A stretch of 64,000 nt of DNA from Photobacterium sp. GB-56 (GTDB taxonomy: Bacteria > Pseudomonadota > Gammaproteobacteria > Enterobacterales > Vibrionaceae), in the NCBI RefSeq assembly GCF_003026105.1, contig NZ_PYNW01000002.1, forward strand, positions 372,001 through 436,000. Direction: 5' to 3'. Shown here one piece after another: positions 27,037 to 36,560 of this stretch (position 1 is its first letter; each line of letters opens with the position of its first letter). A program made the position numbers and the translations under genes. Under the pieces are notes generated by a model. The model saw only the letters and a list, made by a program, of their open reading frames with translations. It did no database searches and was not told the origin of the DNA.

Positions 27037-27110
27037 ATTTTTGATTTTTGTATGACAATATAAAAAATCAAAAATGGCGGGATGCATAAATAACTCATTG
27101 ATATTCTTAA

Positions 27111-27125
27111 TGAGAATTCTTTTCA
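27111..27125. promoter_or_regulatory. Fur-like site upstream of hyaA
   Basis: TGAGAATTCTTTTCA resembles the 7-1-7 Fur box with about three mismatches. The rest of 26943-27336 shows no gene. Confidence 0.35.
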
Positions 27126-27336
27126 TTAATTCGCGGTGTCAATGGTGAGCTTAAGATTTTGAAATTTAAAGATTAAAAATATCAACGTAATAAGTGGTAT
27201 TGATTTCAAATGCGAATAATATGCTTGAATATGCAACTTAATTTTCGGATAAAAAATAAATAATATTTAACCGAGAGAGGAAAAAATAGAAAATTAGAAG
27301 TATTTAGTTTTTTTTGTGTATTTGAAATGCAGATAG

Positions 27337-27363
27337 AAAAAACCTCAGTCGATACTGAGGTTT
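27337..27363 (-). terminator. Terminator after torCAD
   Basis: AACCTCAGT pairs with ACTGAGGTT around a 4-nt loop. A T-run follows on the minus strand, 22 nt past the torD stop. Confidence 0.75.
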
Positions 27364-27384
27364 AATTATTAACATGTTGCTTGA

Positions 27385-28032
27385 TTATTCACCGGCAAGG
27401 AAAGCCGCATCAAGTTTACAGAATGCCAATAATAAATTAGCCGCTGCAGCATAGAAGCCAAATTGATCTCGGTTTTGACACTCTTTCACAAACAGTGGTA
27501 ACCAGTTAAGCAGCATAGTGTTAATAAAAGAAAGCTGTGCTTGCATTAGCTCTTCACGCTTTTCTTCAGTTTCTTGCTGGTTTGCCATGATGATAAGGTT
27601 ACCCATGAAATCCAATTCAACAGCAAGGTGATCGGCTGGCTCATTGAATTCTTTACGCTGTGCAATCGCGTAATCATTCATTAGTACATTCATATCTTGT
27701 GCTGGCTTATCGTTAAGTAAACCAGAAGTACCTACATACATAGATGCGTAAGGTAGCGCGCCTGTTTTTGGTGTACTTAAGAATAAACCACAGAAATCTG
27801 CCGCTAGCTCAAGTTGTTCATCAGGACGTGTGTTTGATTGATTAATTACTTCGCGAAAAGCTTCAACGGGGGCTTTTAATTCCTCGGTCATGCCTAAGCC
27901 TGAAAGGAATGTGTACATTTCACCACCGTGGTATTCATGTAGATCTGCATCAGTGAGTTCGCGAGCGAAAAGTGATGACATCCACCAGTAGATCTCTGCA
28001 CGTTGTTCGTTGAAAGCAATAAATTCTTGCAT
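27385..28032 (-). CDS. torD: TorA-specific chaperone TorD
   Basis: 215 residues from the ATG at 28032, preceded by GGAG; an upstream ATG lacks a ribosome site. It is an all-helical TorD/DmsD-family protein: YWWMSSLFARELTDADL, LAADFCGLFLSTPKTGALPY, EPADHLAVELDFMGNLI (the E-P-x-D-H-L-x-x-x-L-x-F-M signature). It binds the TorA Tat signal and assists molybdenum cofactor insertion. Last gene of torCAD; a hairpin separates it from torA. Confidence 0.93.
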   Translation of the reverse strand: MQEFIAFNEQRAEIYWWMSSLFARELTDADLHEYHGGEMYTFLSGLGMTEELKAPVEAFREVINQSNTRPDEQLELAADFCGLFLSTPKTGALPYASMYVGTSGLLNDKPAQDMNVLMNDYAIAQRKEFNEPADHLAVELDFMGNLIIMANQQETEEKREELMQAQLSFINTMLLNWLPLFVKECQNRDQFGFYAAAANLLLAFCKLDAAFLAGE

Positions 28033-28110
28033 TGTCACTCCAGACAGATAAAACACATTCAAATATAACTTAAGACATTATATTGGAATCTATTTTAAAA
28101 AGGTGAAATA

Positions 28111-28138
28111 AAGGCGATGAATTTTCGTTCATCGCCTT
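28111..28138 (-). terminator. Hairpin between torA and torD
   Basis: AAGGCGATGA and TCATCGCCTT form a perfect 10-bp stem with an 8-nt loop; T-rich sequence follows on the minus strand. Probably a partial terminator or processing site lowering torD expression relative to torA. Confidence 0.6.
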
Positions 28139-28163
28139 ATTTTAATCAACTAGCTAAGTAAAA

Positions 28164-30692
28164 TTACTTATCCATAGCAGGGAACAGTGGGTCGATACCT
28201 TCTTCATAGATAGGACCGTTAAAGCCTGTTACTGCAGGAACAACACCTGTGTACTTCTCGATCTGAACTAGGGCAGCAGCTGCAGATGTTGCTTGCGCTA
28301 GGCTAGAAGTACCGATGTCTTCTGTTAATACGTTTGGATCACCGTAAGTACAGATAGTACCTACTTTACCGCCTTCTAATGGGCTGTACCATGCGCCTTC
28401 TTGTAGACGACAAACACCTGGTAGGTAATCATCTGTTACAACAGCACCTGCTAATACCTGACCACGGTCGTTGTATACACGTACGATATCGCCAGATTTG
28501 ATACCACGAGCAGCAGCATCTTCAGTGTTCATGAAGATAGGCTCACGCTCAGCAACAGCGTAAGTCGCACGGAAATCCGTTGACGAACATAGCTGTGAGT
28601 GTAGACGATCTTTCGGGTGCGTACTCTGCATGTTGATCGGGAAGCGATCAGAGCGAGGACCACCGTGGCTACGTTCAGTCTTTTCAAACCACATTGGGTG
28701 ACCTTGACAGTCTTTGTAACCCATATCTGCGATAGTCTTACAGTAGATTTCGATCATACCTGAAGACGTACCTAGTGGCTCAAGGTCAGGTTCTTTACGG
28801 AATGATTCGTGGCGAACCCACTCTTTACCCGCAGGGAACTCGATGAAACCTTCACCTTCCCAGAACTTCTTGAAGTTAGGCATACGAACGCCTAGACCAC
28901 GGCCTTGCAGACGCGCACCGTTGTAGATCTCTTCAATGATTTCCATTTGCGTCTTACCGCCAGTGAATGCTTCTTCGCGGTTAAAGCGAGAACATAGCTC
29001 ACGGAAAATCTCAAAGTCATCTTTCGATTCGTACATTGGCTCAACAATCTTACGAAGGGCAATAATACCTGCGTTAGAGTGGTTACCGTACTGTTCGATA
29101 TCGTTACGCTCGTAAGTTGTTGTTGCAGGTAATACGATATCTGCAAAACGACAAGTTGCTGTCCACTGGTGCTCAATCGATACAACAGTTTCTAACTTAG
29201 TCCAAGCCTTGATCATCTTATTACGATCTTGGTGGTGACCAAATGGGTTGTTACCACTGAAGATCGCCATCTTCATAATAGGGTACTTAATCTTCTGACC
29301 ATTGTAGTTAATGGTCTTGCCTGGGTTGTCGATACAATCAACAAAGCGAGCAACTGGAATGAAAGTAGAGTAACCGTTAAATGAACCGTTATGAATTGGA
29401 GCAACACCTGTAACACCACTAAAGCCTGACATTAGTGGACCATTCGAGGTGATTGAACCTGCATCATTGTAGTGCCAGCCGAAACCGAAACCACCACCAG
29501 GTAAACCGATTTGACCTAGCATTGCTGCAAGTACAACGAGCATCCACGCGTACTGTTCGCCGTGCTGCATACGTTGTAGACACCAGCCACCGATGATTTG
29601 CGTACGGCCACTTGCCATTGTGCGCGCAAGAGCACGGATATCATCAGCTTTGATACCACAGATCTTTTCAGCCCACTCAGGGTTCTTAACAACACCGTCA
29701 GTCTTACCAAGAACGTAAGGCATGAACTTATCAAGGCCAGTTGTGTAATCAGCAATGAAGTCTTTGTTGTATAAGTTTTCAGTGTATAGCGTATGTGCAA
29801 TAGCAAGCATTAATGGAACATCAGTCTGTGGGTTAACACGGATCTGCTCACCACCAACCACTTTTTGAGTGCTAGAAACCACAGGATCGACGTAGATCAC
29901 TTTGATTTCTTTATTCTTCACTTTCTCTGCAAGTTGATCATAGTACTGGTATGGGCTGTGGTCTGGTACTAACCAACCCACTTGCAGGTTTTTAATTGGG
30001 TCAGATGCCCAAATAACGATAGTGTCAGTGTGCTCAAGTACTAGTGGCCATGATGTTTGTTGCTCGTAAACTTCCATTGCGCCAGCAACGTAAGGAAGAA
30101 TTACCTGAGCAGCACCTGTTGAGTAGTCACCCATCTTACCTAGGCTGGTACCGTGAAGGCCAACACCACGCTTCATCATGGTACCTGCGTTATGCAGTTT
30201 ACCCACTGATTGCCAGCCTGTGTGACCAGAGTACAGTGCACTTGGACCGAAGTTGTTCTGAACACGCTCCATCTCATGGTAGAAGAAGTCTAACGCTTGA
30301 GACCATGGCACACGTACAAAGCGGTTATTACCACGCTGTGTTGTATCTGACTTGTAGCCTTGCTTTAGCCAATCAATACGTACCATTGGGTATTTAACAC
30401 GTGCAGGGTTATAAACCACTTCACGTACCGCCTGGATCATATCTGTTGGGTTCTTGTCTTTTTCAAATGGCGTTGTTTCAGTCCAAACACCGTCAACAAC
30501 TTTAGCGCGGAATGCACCCCAGTGAGAGCCAGATAACACTTCGCCAGAAAACGCTGCTTTTGCTTCTTCTGCAGCCATTGCTTTACGAGGAGCAAGAAGG
30601 CTAGGACCTACAACCGATGCAGCACTTGCCATTGCAAGGCCAGATAGGAAGCGGCGGCGTGAGATGCCAGTTTTATGAGTTTGAGTCGCCAT
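28164..30692 (-). CDS. torA: Trimethylamine-N-oxide reductase TorA
   Basis: 842 residues. Tat signal SRRRFLSGLAMASAASVVG is cleaved near residue 40. It is a molybdopterin (bis-MGD) oxidoreductase of the DMSO/TMAO reductase family: SHWGAFRAKVVDG, QTDVPLMLAIAHTLY, GWCLQRMQHGEQYAWMLVVL, ETVVSIEHQWTATCRFADIV, CSSTDFRATYAVAEREPIF. There are no N-terminal FeS cysteines, as expected for TorA. A periplasmic terminal reductase receiving electrons from TorC. Confidence 0.94.
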   Translation of the reverse strand: MATQTHKTGISRRRFLSGLAMASAASVVGPSLLAPRKAMAAEEAKAAFSGEVLSGSHWGAFRAKVVDGVWTETTPFEKDKNPTDMIQAVREVVYNPARVKYPMVRIDWLKQGYKSDTTQRGNNRFVRVPWSQALDFFYHEMERVQNNFGPSALYSGHTGWQSVGKLHNAGTMMKRGVGLHGTSLGKMGDYSTGAAQVILPYVAGAMEVYEQQTSWPLVLEHTDTIVIWASDPIKNLQVGWLVPDHSPYQYYDQLAEKVKNKEIKVIYVDPVVSSTQKVVGGEQIRVNPQTDVPLMLAIAHTLYTENLYNKDFIADYTTGLDKFMPYVLGKTDGVVKNPEWAEKICGIKADDIRALARTMASGRTQIIGGWCLQRMQHGEQYAWMLVVLAAMLGQIGLPGGGFGFGWHYNDAGSITSNGPLMSGFSGVTGVAPIHNGSFNGYSTFIPVARFVDCIDNPGKTINYNGQKIKYPIMKMAIFSGNNPFGHHQDRNKMIKAWTKLETVVSIEHQWTATCRFADIVLPATTTYERNDIEQYGNHSNAGIIALRKIVEPMYESKDDFEIFRELCSRFNREEAFTGGKTQMEIIEEIYNGARLQGRGLGVRMPNFKKFWEGEGFIEFPAGKEWVRHESFRKEPDLEPLGTSSGMIEIYCKTIADMGYKDCQGHPMWFEKTERSHGGPRSDRFPINMQSTHPKDRLHSQLCSSTDFRATYAVAEREPIFMNTEDAAARGIKSGDIVRVYNDRGQVLAGAVVTDDYLPGVCRLQEGAWYSPLEGGKVGTICTYGDPNVLTEDIGTSSLAQATSAAAALVQIEKYTGVVPAVTGFNGPIYEEGIDPLFPAMDK

Positions 30693-30730
30693 ATGTTGGA
30701 GAATCCTTAAACTTTAATTTTTATCGATGG

Positions 30731-30755
30731 GGCGGGGATAGTGATATCACCCGCC
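30731..30755 (-). other. Intercistronic hairpin between torC and torA
   Basis: GGCGGG pairs with CCCGCC around GATAGTGATATCA. There is no T-run, so it more likely stabilises or processes mRNA than terminates it. Confidence 0.4.
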
Positions 30756-30784
30756 TATCATTTATTTGTTATTAGGCTGCAGGA

Positions 30785-31951
30785 TTAGTGCGCACCTGCA
30801 CCGCCTGTATCGCTACCGTGGTTCTGAAGATATTTCAGTAGCGTACGTTCTTCTGTCTTAGACAGACGGTAGTAAGAGCTCATGGCTTTCAGACTTGCGA
30901 TCCAGCCATTTGCAGTAAAATGGCCTGGTGCTGGCGCCGCGTGACAAGCGTTACAAGTAGAGCCGTACATTTCTTCTGCATAGTTCCAGATAGGCTGGAT
31001 GCTATCGATCATGTCAGCTTTAGTAATCCATGCTTGTACTGTTACGTTCTGCCATACGATGTCAGTTGCTGGATCAGTTTCTTCCTTAATAATTTTCTCG
31101 TTAGCTTTAATGTCACCACGGATAGTCGCTTTAAATACGCGCTTACCCATGTATTCTGTCATAACGCGACCTTTACCCGCTTTCTCTAGCCAGCCGTTTA
31201 CTTCAACTTTTAGCATGTCGCCTTTACGTTCAAGTACCGTTACTTCAGACGCTGGTAGTAATTTACCTTCTGATTTAGCGTTAGCATCGTCAGTGGCGAA
31301 CATATCTTTCTCACCAAGAGAGTAAAGCTTGTCAGCGGTTGCACCTTGTGCAGCTGCTTCTGCTTGTAGGCCTTGGAAGTCTTTCTGGAAGCCGCCAGCC
31401 ATGTTTGGTAGTTCGTGTGCAATACCTTTGTGACACTCGATACAGTTCATGTCTTTTGCAGCAGCGTCTGTCATTGCAGCAGCAGCTTCAGGTGATTGTT
31501 TAGCGTGATCCATTGCAGAGTAATTGTGACAGCTCTTACAGGTACTCGAATTTTGCTTTTTCATTCGATCCCATACCATTTGAGCTAATTCTAAACGGTG
31601 CTCTTCAAACTTTTCAGGCGTATCAATCTTTTTAGTAATAAATTGGTTATATACGTCTTTTGATGCCATCAGCTTAGTTTGAACCATACCAACTAAATCT
31701 TTAGGTTGGTGACAGTCAACACAATCAGCACGAACACCAGAAGCGTTTTTAAAGTGAACAGATTCTTTATACTCATCGAAGTTTTGCTGCATGGTATGAC
31801 AACCGATACAGAATTCATTGGTTGATGCGTGCTCAAAACCTTTATGTGCAGCAAAGATACCAACAAGGGTGATAACAATACCAACAAATACAAGAGCAAG
31901 AATCGAATACTTGCTACTTGGTTTTGTCAACATCTGCCAAAGTTTTTTCAT
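30785..31951 (-). CDS. torC: Pentahaem c-type cytochrome TorC
   Basis: 388 residues from MKKLWQML (the NapC/NirT-like start shared with E. coli TorC); an ATG 15 nt upstream is possible. One N-terminal membrane anchor (about 16-38), then five CXXCH haem sites: CIGCH, CVDCH, CKSCH, CIECH and, in the C-terminal monohaem domain, CNACH. It oxidises menaquinol and passes electrons to TorA. First gene of torCAD, divergent from torR. Confidence 0.93.
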   Translation of the reverse strand: MKKLWQMLTKPSSKYSILALVFVGIVITLVGIFAAHKGFEHASTNEFCIGCHTMQQNFDEYKESVHFKNASGVRADCVDCHQPKDLVGMVQTKLMASKDVYNQFITKKIDTPEKFEEHRLELAQMVWDRMKKQNSSTCKSCHNYSAMDHAKQSPEAAAAMTDAAAKDMNCIECHKGIAHELPNMAGGFQKDFQGLQAEAAAQGATADKLYSLGEKDMFATDDANAKSEGKLLPASEVTVLERKGDMLKVEVNGWLEKAGKGRVMTEYMGKRVFKATIRGDIKANEKIIKEETDPATDIVWQNVTVQAWITKADMIDSIQPIWNYAEEMYGSTCNACHAAPAPGHFTANGWIASLKAMSSYYRLSKTEERTLLKYLQNHGSDTGGAGAH

Positions 31952-32034
31952 GTTGAATGATTCCATTTAAGAATGAATGCCCACCGTAAGCTACGGTGAC
32001 GTTATAAATTTTATGGGGTAATCTTATGTCCACG

Positions 32035-32097
32035 ATGTGAATAAGGTTAACGGTACGAATGAATAGCAAACTCATGTTTATGACAAATTGTGAATAA
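32035..32097 (-). promoter_or_regulatory. TorR-type boxes in the torC/torR intergenic region
   Basis: Read toward torC, decamers similar to the E. coli tor box CTGTTCATAT occur as TTATTCACAA (32088-32097), CTATTCATTC (32057-32066) and TTATTCACAT (32035-32044). Spacings are 31 and 22 bp, about three and two helical turns. Downstream TGGACA and an AT-rich -10 region precede torC. Confidence 0.5.
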
Positions 32098-32152
32098 CTA
32101 CGGTTTGTGCTAACGTTTCGTAAGAACACCTAAAAAACTAAAAGAGACAAAC

Positions 32153-32866
32153 ATGACTCATCACGTACTTGTTGTGGAAGATGAAATTGTTACCCGTACT
32201 AAGCTGGTCGGGTATTTTGAGAATGAAGGATACAAGGTTAGCCAAGCGGATAGTGGCGCACAGATGCGAGAGATCATGGCGACTGAAAAAATCGACCTCG
32301 TCATGCTTGATATTAACCTTCCTGGCGAAGATGGTTTGATGCTTACACGTGAGCTTCGTAGTCGCTCTGAAGTGGGTATTATTTTGGTCACAGGACGTAC
32401 TGATAGTATCGATCGAATTGTGGGTTTAGAGATGGGTGCAGATGACTATGTCACTAAGCCTTTTGAGCTTCGCGAACTCCTTGTTCGAGTAAAAAACTTG
32501 TTGTGGCGCATAACCTTAGTGGAAAAAGCACGTGACGAAACGTTGGTCGAAATGCAAGAAGATAACATCATTCGTTTTGGCGAATGGCAGTTCGATATTA
32601 ACAAACGAGCGCTGACTCATAATGGTCTTCCAGTGAAGCTAACTAAAGCGGAATATGAGTTATTAGTCGCCTTCTCTTCACACCCAAATGTAGTGTTGAG
32701 TCGTGAACGTATTTTAAATATGTTAAGCCATAGAGTCGAAGCGCCAAACGATAGAACTATTGATGTTTTAATTCGTCGTATGCGCTCTAAAATGGAGCTA
32801 GATCCAAAGAACCCACAGATTTTTGTTACCGTTCACGGTGAAGGATATATGTTTGCAGGGGATTAA
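32153..32866 (+). CDS. torR: TMAO response regulator TorR
   Basis: 237 residues, OmpR family. The receiver has VVEDEIVTRTKLVGYFE, VMLDINLPGEDG (phospho-Asp), LVTGRTD and TKPFELREL. The winged helix carries LTKAEYELLVAFSSHPNVVLSRERIL and DRTIDVLIRRMRSKME. Divergent from torCAD as in E. coli. The sensor TorS and binding protein TorT are not adjacent here, so the cognate kinase must lie elsewhere. Confidence 0.92.
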   Translation: MTHHVLVVEDEIVTRTKLVGYFENEGYKVSQADSGAQMREIMATEKIDLVMLDINLPGEDGLMLTRELRSRSEVGIILVTGRTDSIDRIVGLEMGADDYVTKPFELRELLVRVKNLLWRITLVEKARDETLVEMQEDNIIRFGEWQFDINKRALTHNGLPVKLTKAEYELLVAFSSHPNVVLSRERILNMLSHRVEAPNDRTIDVLIRRMRSKMELDPKNPQIFVTVHGEGYMFAGD

Positions 32867-32930
32867 TTTCCTTCAATACTAGATATAACTGATATCAAAA
32901 ATTGCATATTGCAGTGAAACATTTTGAAAT

Positions 32931-32966
32931 AAAAAGGCCATATCATTCGGTGATATGGCCTTTTTT
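32931..32966. terminator. Terminator after torR
   Basis: AAAAAGGCCATATC and GATATGGCCTTTTT form a perfect 14-bp stem. It can act on both strands. Confidence 0.8.
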
Positions 32967-32989
32967 CTAGAAAAAAATGAGCTAATTTC

Positions 32990-33003
32990 TTGATATAAAT
33001 CAA
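32990..33003. promoter_or_regulatory. Perfect FNR site downstream of torR
   Basis: TTGATATAAATCAA matches TTGATNNNNATCAA at every defined base. It lies in the region between two converging genes, where no start codon is nearby. Confidence 0.6.
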
Positions 33004-33165
33004 TCAATGAAGAGGTGTCTTTTTGCTTGTTTTTTAACCAAAAACTGTAATTGTTAACCATTCTCAAATGCATACATTTATTTAAACCTTTCATTAACAT
33101 TGGTAATGAAAATAAAGAACAACATTGAGATCATATCGTTAACAACACAAAAAAATAATGACAGA

Positions 33166-33333
33166 ATGTGAATAAGGCAATTTATTGAACAGTGCTCAAA
33201 ATAGAGCAATGAATACTTATCTTAGAAATAAGAAACAGTATGCGAGAGATGAAAGTAGATATTTGGCCAATTATTGAAGCTATTCATACTACAATAATGT
33301 GCTGTTCATAGTTGATTTGCAGATTATTCATAA
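33166..33333 (+). promoter_or_regulatory. Array of TorR-type boxes between torR and panP
   Basis: Three direct decamers lie exactly 22 bp apart: CTATTCATAC (33280-33289), CTGTTCATAG (33302-33311) and TTATTCATAA (33324-33333), matching the E. coli tor box at 8, 9 and 7 of 10 positions. At 33166-33177 ATGTGAATAAGG repeats exactly the 12-mer of the torC promoter (32035-32046). TATAAA at 33366-33371 could be a -10 for a plus-strand transcript. No plausible protein gene is visible in 32967-33375. Confidence 0.45.
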
Positions 33334-33375
33334 GATAGACATAGAATTTTTTGATTGTTAATGGTTATAAAATGC

Positions 33376-33397
33376 AAAAAGCCCAGTAAAACTGGGC
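33376..33397 (-). terminator. Terminator after panP
   Basis: GCCCAGT pairs with ACTGGGC around AAA, with five T following on the minus strand. Confidence 0.7.
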
Positions 33398-33438
33398 GTT
33401 AACACTAAATAATAAAAAAAATAATATAGATAAACAGC

Positions 33439-35106
33439 TTATTTATATCGATTTGCGGTCTTTTTTCTCATTATTTCTGCGGTTAAGTTTTCTATTTTTG
33501 GCAGACTAATGGTACTATCTTTTGCTAATTGACGTTGTTCGCTTAGCACGTTTTGTAAGATGGTCTCTGTCGTGAGTGGGTTTGCTAATACGACACGGAA
33601 CACAGTTGTTATCTTATGCTGCCATTTTTCCGGTGTAATGCGTGTACGAGATACAAATGATTTACCGGATTCACGCTGACGTTTTTGGATGAACTTGGTT
33701 AAGTCATTAAGTAACTCCAGTAATGTTTCGCGCTCTTCATCTGTAGCGATTAACAATGCTTCTTGCGTCGCTTCCGGAACATAACGGTAAGTCAGCAAGC
33801 AAAGCTCAGGCTCAGTAACTAACTCAAAATCTATTTGTTGTTTAATTAAATCTGCAAAATAACGTGCTTTTTCAATACTATTATTAATCAATAATTCATA
33901 GCCAGGGCGGCTAATAATATTCATGCTAGCGTATAGCAACATAGCCATACCACTTCGTGAACCCTCTAAGGTGTGACTACCTAAATCTTTCGATCCTTTA
34001 CGCAAAATATATTCAGCATGATGTTCAATTGCCGTCATGAGCTCTGGGTTTTTAAAGATCACCATGCCCGCACCCATAGGAATATACAACTGCTTATGAG
34101 CGTCGATTGTAATAGAGTCGGCGCGTTCAATCCCTTTCAATAAATGACGGTACTTATTAGACATTAATGTTGCGCCACCCCAAGCTGCATCAACATGGAA
34201 ATGACAATCGTGCTCAGTGGCAATATCTGCTAATTGATCTAAAGGATCAACATTGCCTGTTTCTGTTGTGCCTGCAATACCAATAATGGCGAAGGGTTTA
34301 ATGTTACGCTGTTTCAGATCAGCTAACGTCGACTGTAGGTGGTCGATGTTGATACGGTTATCATCATCAGTTTTAATTGAAATGAGGCTATCTCGACCAA
34401 TGCCTAATACATCTGCTGATTTCTTTAACGAGTAATGGCCACGTTCAGACACTAAGATCGCTAAATCATCATAACCGTAGTGCTTCATCGCACGAAATAA
34501 TCCTTCTTGGGCAATACCTTTAAAATCCCCGTCAGGTTTTAGGACTGTATTTCTTGCTACCCATAAAGCAGTGATATTGGCAATTGTGCCACCAGAGCAA
34601 AAAGCACCTAAGGAATGGTCAGCACTATGCATCCATTGCTGATAGAAGCTTTCATTTTCATTGAAGATGAGCTTATGAAGCATCCCTAAAACTTGTCGCT
34701 CAAGTGGAGTGAAAGCTTTAGAGGTTTCGATTTTTACGAGATTTTGATTCAGCGCGATCATGATTTTAGAGAGCGGCATCATGAAGTAAGGCAGGGCAGA
34801 AGTCATGTGACCGATAAAGCTTGGCGCTGAGGTGTGGACTGATTGCGAAACCAGCTTATTTAATAGAAATTGGGTATGCTCGGAGACAAAGCTCGGTATT
34901 TCAGGGATTGCTGGATCGGAGAAGTCTTTCTCTATTTCGAGTAGTGGTTTTTCTGTTGCAGCAATGTGAGTACGCAGAAATTCATTTAAGTTTTCTGATA
35001 GCTCTTTTTCTATCATACCCAGTGTTGAATCTGGGGCTTCCGGTACTGTAAAAATTCGATGCAGAGATTCTTGTGATGCATCGGCAGTGCGATTATTAAC
35101 AGCCAT
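33439..35106 (-). CDS. panP: Pyridoxal-dependent aspartate 1-decarboxylase PanP
   Basis: 555 residues, group II PLP decarboxylase. FCSGGTIANITALWVARN is the cofactor-phosphate region, HVDAAWGGATLMSN holds the PLP-ring Asp, and SITIDAHKQLYIPMGAGMV contains the Schiff-base Lys. Length and sequence fit the PanP enzymes of Vibrio, which make beta-alanine for pantothenate in species lacking PanD. Glutamate decarboxylase is a looser alternative. It is monocistronic, with a terminator 41 nt after the stop. Confidence 0.85.
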   Translation of the reverse strand: MAVNNRTADASQESLHRIFTVPEAPDSTLGMIEKELSENLNEFLRTHIAATEKPLLEIEKDFSDPAIPEIPSFVSEHTQFLLNKLVSQSVHTSAPSFIGHMTSALPYFMMPLSKIMIALNQNLVKIETSKAFTPLERQVLGMLHKLIFNENESFYQQWMHSADHSLGAFCSGGTIANITALWVARNTVLKPDGDFKGIAQEGLFRAMKHYGYDDLAILVSERGHYSLKKSADVLGIGRDSLISIKTDDDNRINIDHLQSTLADLKQRNIKPFAIIGIAGTTETGNVDPLDQLADIATEHDCHFHVDAAWGGATLMSNKYRHLLKGIERADSITIDAHKQLYIPMGAGMVIFKNPELMTAIEHHAEYILRKGSKDLGSHTLEGSRSGMAMLLYASMNIISRPGYELLINNSIEKARYFADLIKQQIDFELVTEPELCLLTYRYVPEATQEALLIATDEERETLLELLNDLTKFIQKRQRESGKSFVSRTRITPEKWQHKITTVFRVVLANPLTTETILQNVLSEQRQLAKDSTISLPKIENLTAEIMRKKTANRYK

Positions 35107-35183
35107 AATACTCAGTAACGTTTCTTTAACTTTGGTAAAGTGCTGTTAATCTAATAGAAAAGTAGTGTTATGTCTCGTAAAAT

Positions 35184-35213
35184 TTATGGCTCTGTATCAT
35201 AACAGAGCCATAA
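35184..35213 (-). terminator. Terminator after the DUF2860 gene
   Basis: TTATGGCTCTGT and ACAGAGCCATAA form a perfect 12-bp stem with a 6-nt loop, followed by AAATTTTA on the minus strand. Confidence 0.65.
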
Positions 35214-35255
35214 TTTTCATCGCTTACAATGAAGAAGGGATGGCATTTATTGTTG

Positions 35256-36227
35256 TTAGAAGGTGTAGTTCATACCTAAGCTAACAAGCATAGTATCTGC
35301 ATCATAGAAGTTGATATTTGATTGTGTGGTGTTGTAGCCCACTAATGAAACAACGCCCCAATTCTTCCAACCAAATGGTTGTTTGTATTCATAAGCTAGG
35401 AAGGCACCTAAACGGTCTTCTTCTTGTTTCTTATCAAAAATAGGGTTTTCTGCATCAAACAAAGCTTTCTTATAACTTAAAGTAAAAGCTAGGCTTGAAC
35501 GCTGGAAGAGTTGAATAAAAGTGGCTGAACCCCCAAAAATATCGGCAGACATTGCTTTACCGTCAGCATCAATACCACTGTAGTTTAATGCGGTACGAAG
35601 CATTTGTGTTCGACTCAGTGGAAGTAGGTGGCTTCCTTCTACAAAAAAGAGTTTTGCGTTTCTATCTAGTAGATTTTGATCGATAGCTAAGCCTTCTCCA
35701 CTTTTTTCTTGATCTACTTCATAACGACCATATGCAGTATCTAATGAGTACATAGAGCCAGCAATGTTGTCCCACTGCGCACGTACCGCTTTTACATTAC
35801 TTCCTGTTTTTACACGTGGCTCCCCTGTTAAATAGGGGTTTTGCCATGTTTTTAATTCTAATAATCCAGGAATGTAACTTAACGAAACAGTGCCGTTTCC
35901 TTGAAGTTGTTGGCGAAAGCCAAGTTCAGTATGGAAACGCCCTAAAGCGACATCAGAACGATCAGTACCAAAAAATAATTGCTGTTTAGCATTGCTGAAA
36001 GTATATGAAAGTGTACCAAGTGGGGCGATACGTGTGTGACCTTGATCATCACCTGATGAATTCAAATTTGAGGTGGTGGCATTATCAGAATCAAACTGTG
36101 AATTTGTTTTAGTGTATGCAGCCAAGAGCGAGATATCACCACTGATACCTGGTGTCCAATCCACCGGTTTTGCAACGGTATTAAAACTGGCAACTACGGT
36201 AACTAAACCAATATAAATCGGTTTCAT
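35256..36227 (-). CDS. DUF2860-family outer-membrane beta-barrel protein
   Basis: 323 residues from the ATG at 36227, which has AAGGA at good spacing and starts a signal peptide (MKPIYIGLVTVVASFNTVAKP). The mature chain alternates short polar turns and amphipathic strands and ends in SLGMNYTF with a C-terminal Phe, the outer-membrane barrel signal. GISGDISLLAAYTKTNSQF and GWKNWGVVSLVGYNTTQSN fit DUF2860 proteins of Vibrio. Function and ligand are unknown. Confidence 0.8.
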   Translation of the reverse strand: MKPIYIGLVTVVASFNTVAKPVDWTPGISGDISLLAAYTKTNSQFDSDNATTSNLNSSGDDQGHTRIAPLGTLSYTFSNAKQQLFFGTDRSDVALGRFHTELGFRQQLQGNGTVSLSYIPGLLELKTWQNPYLTGEPRVKTGSNVKAVRAQWDNIAGSMYSLDTAYGRYEVDQEKSGEGLAIDQNLLDRNAKLFFVEGSHLLPLSRTQMLRTALNYSGIDADGKAMSADIFGGSATFIQLFQRSSLAFTLSYKKALFDAENPIFDKKQEEDRLGAFLAYEYKQPFGWKNWGVVSLVGYNTTQSNINFYDADTMLVSLGMNYTF

Positions 36228-36560
36228 TTTAAGCATCCTTTTCTTCAATTATTCATTACTGTGATAATGGTTAACGTAAGGAATAAAAATAAAGTTTAAA
36301 TATAGATTAATTTTATAATAGCGATGGATGTTATTAAATCGAAATACAGTAATTTGTTGTTTATTTGATAATAGATTTATTTATTCAATGGAAATTGGGA
36401 TGAAATGCCACCGCACTACGTTGATAATTGCTCTTATTTTATAGGAAAGTGTGAAAATAAGAGCAATATTTTAAAGGGCTATTTGCATGTTACTGCAACT
36501 AATTTCTGCTTTTTCATTATAGCTATCTAATGACTGTTTGATATCGATAGGCGGCGTTAA

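Noticed and set aside
32879..33100. 73-residue open frame on the minus strand after torR
   Set aside because: It contains the whole torR terminator and the FNR palindrome, so it is more likely non-coding.
33106..33390. Short plus-strand frames of about 20 codons in the TorR-box region
   Set aside because: Ribosome sites are absent or wrongly spaced and the peptides look random.
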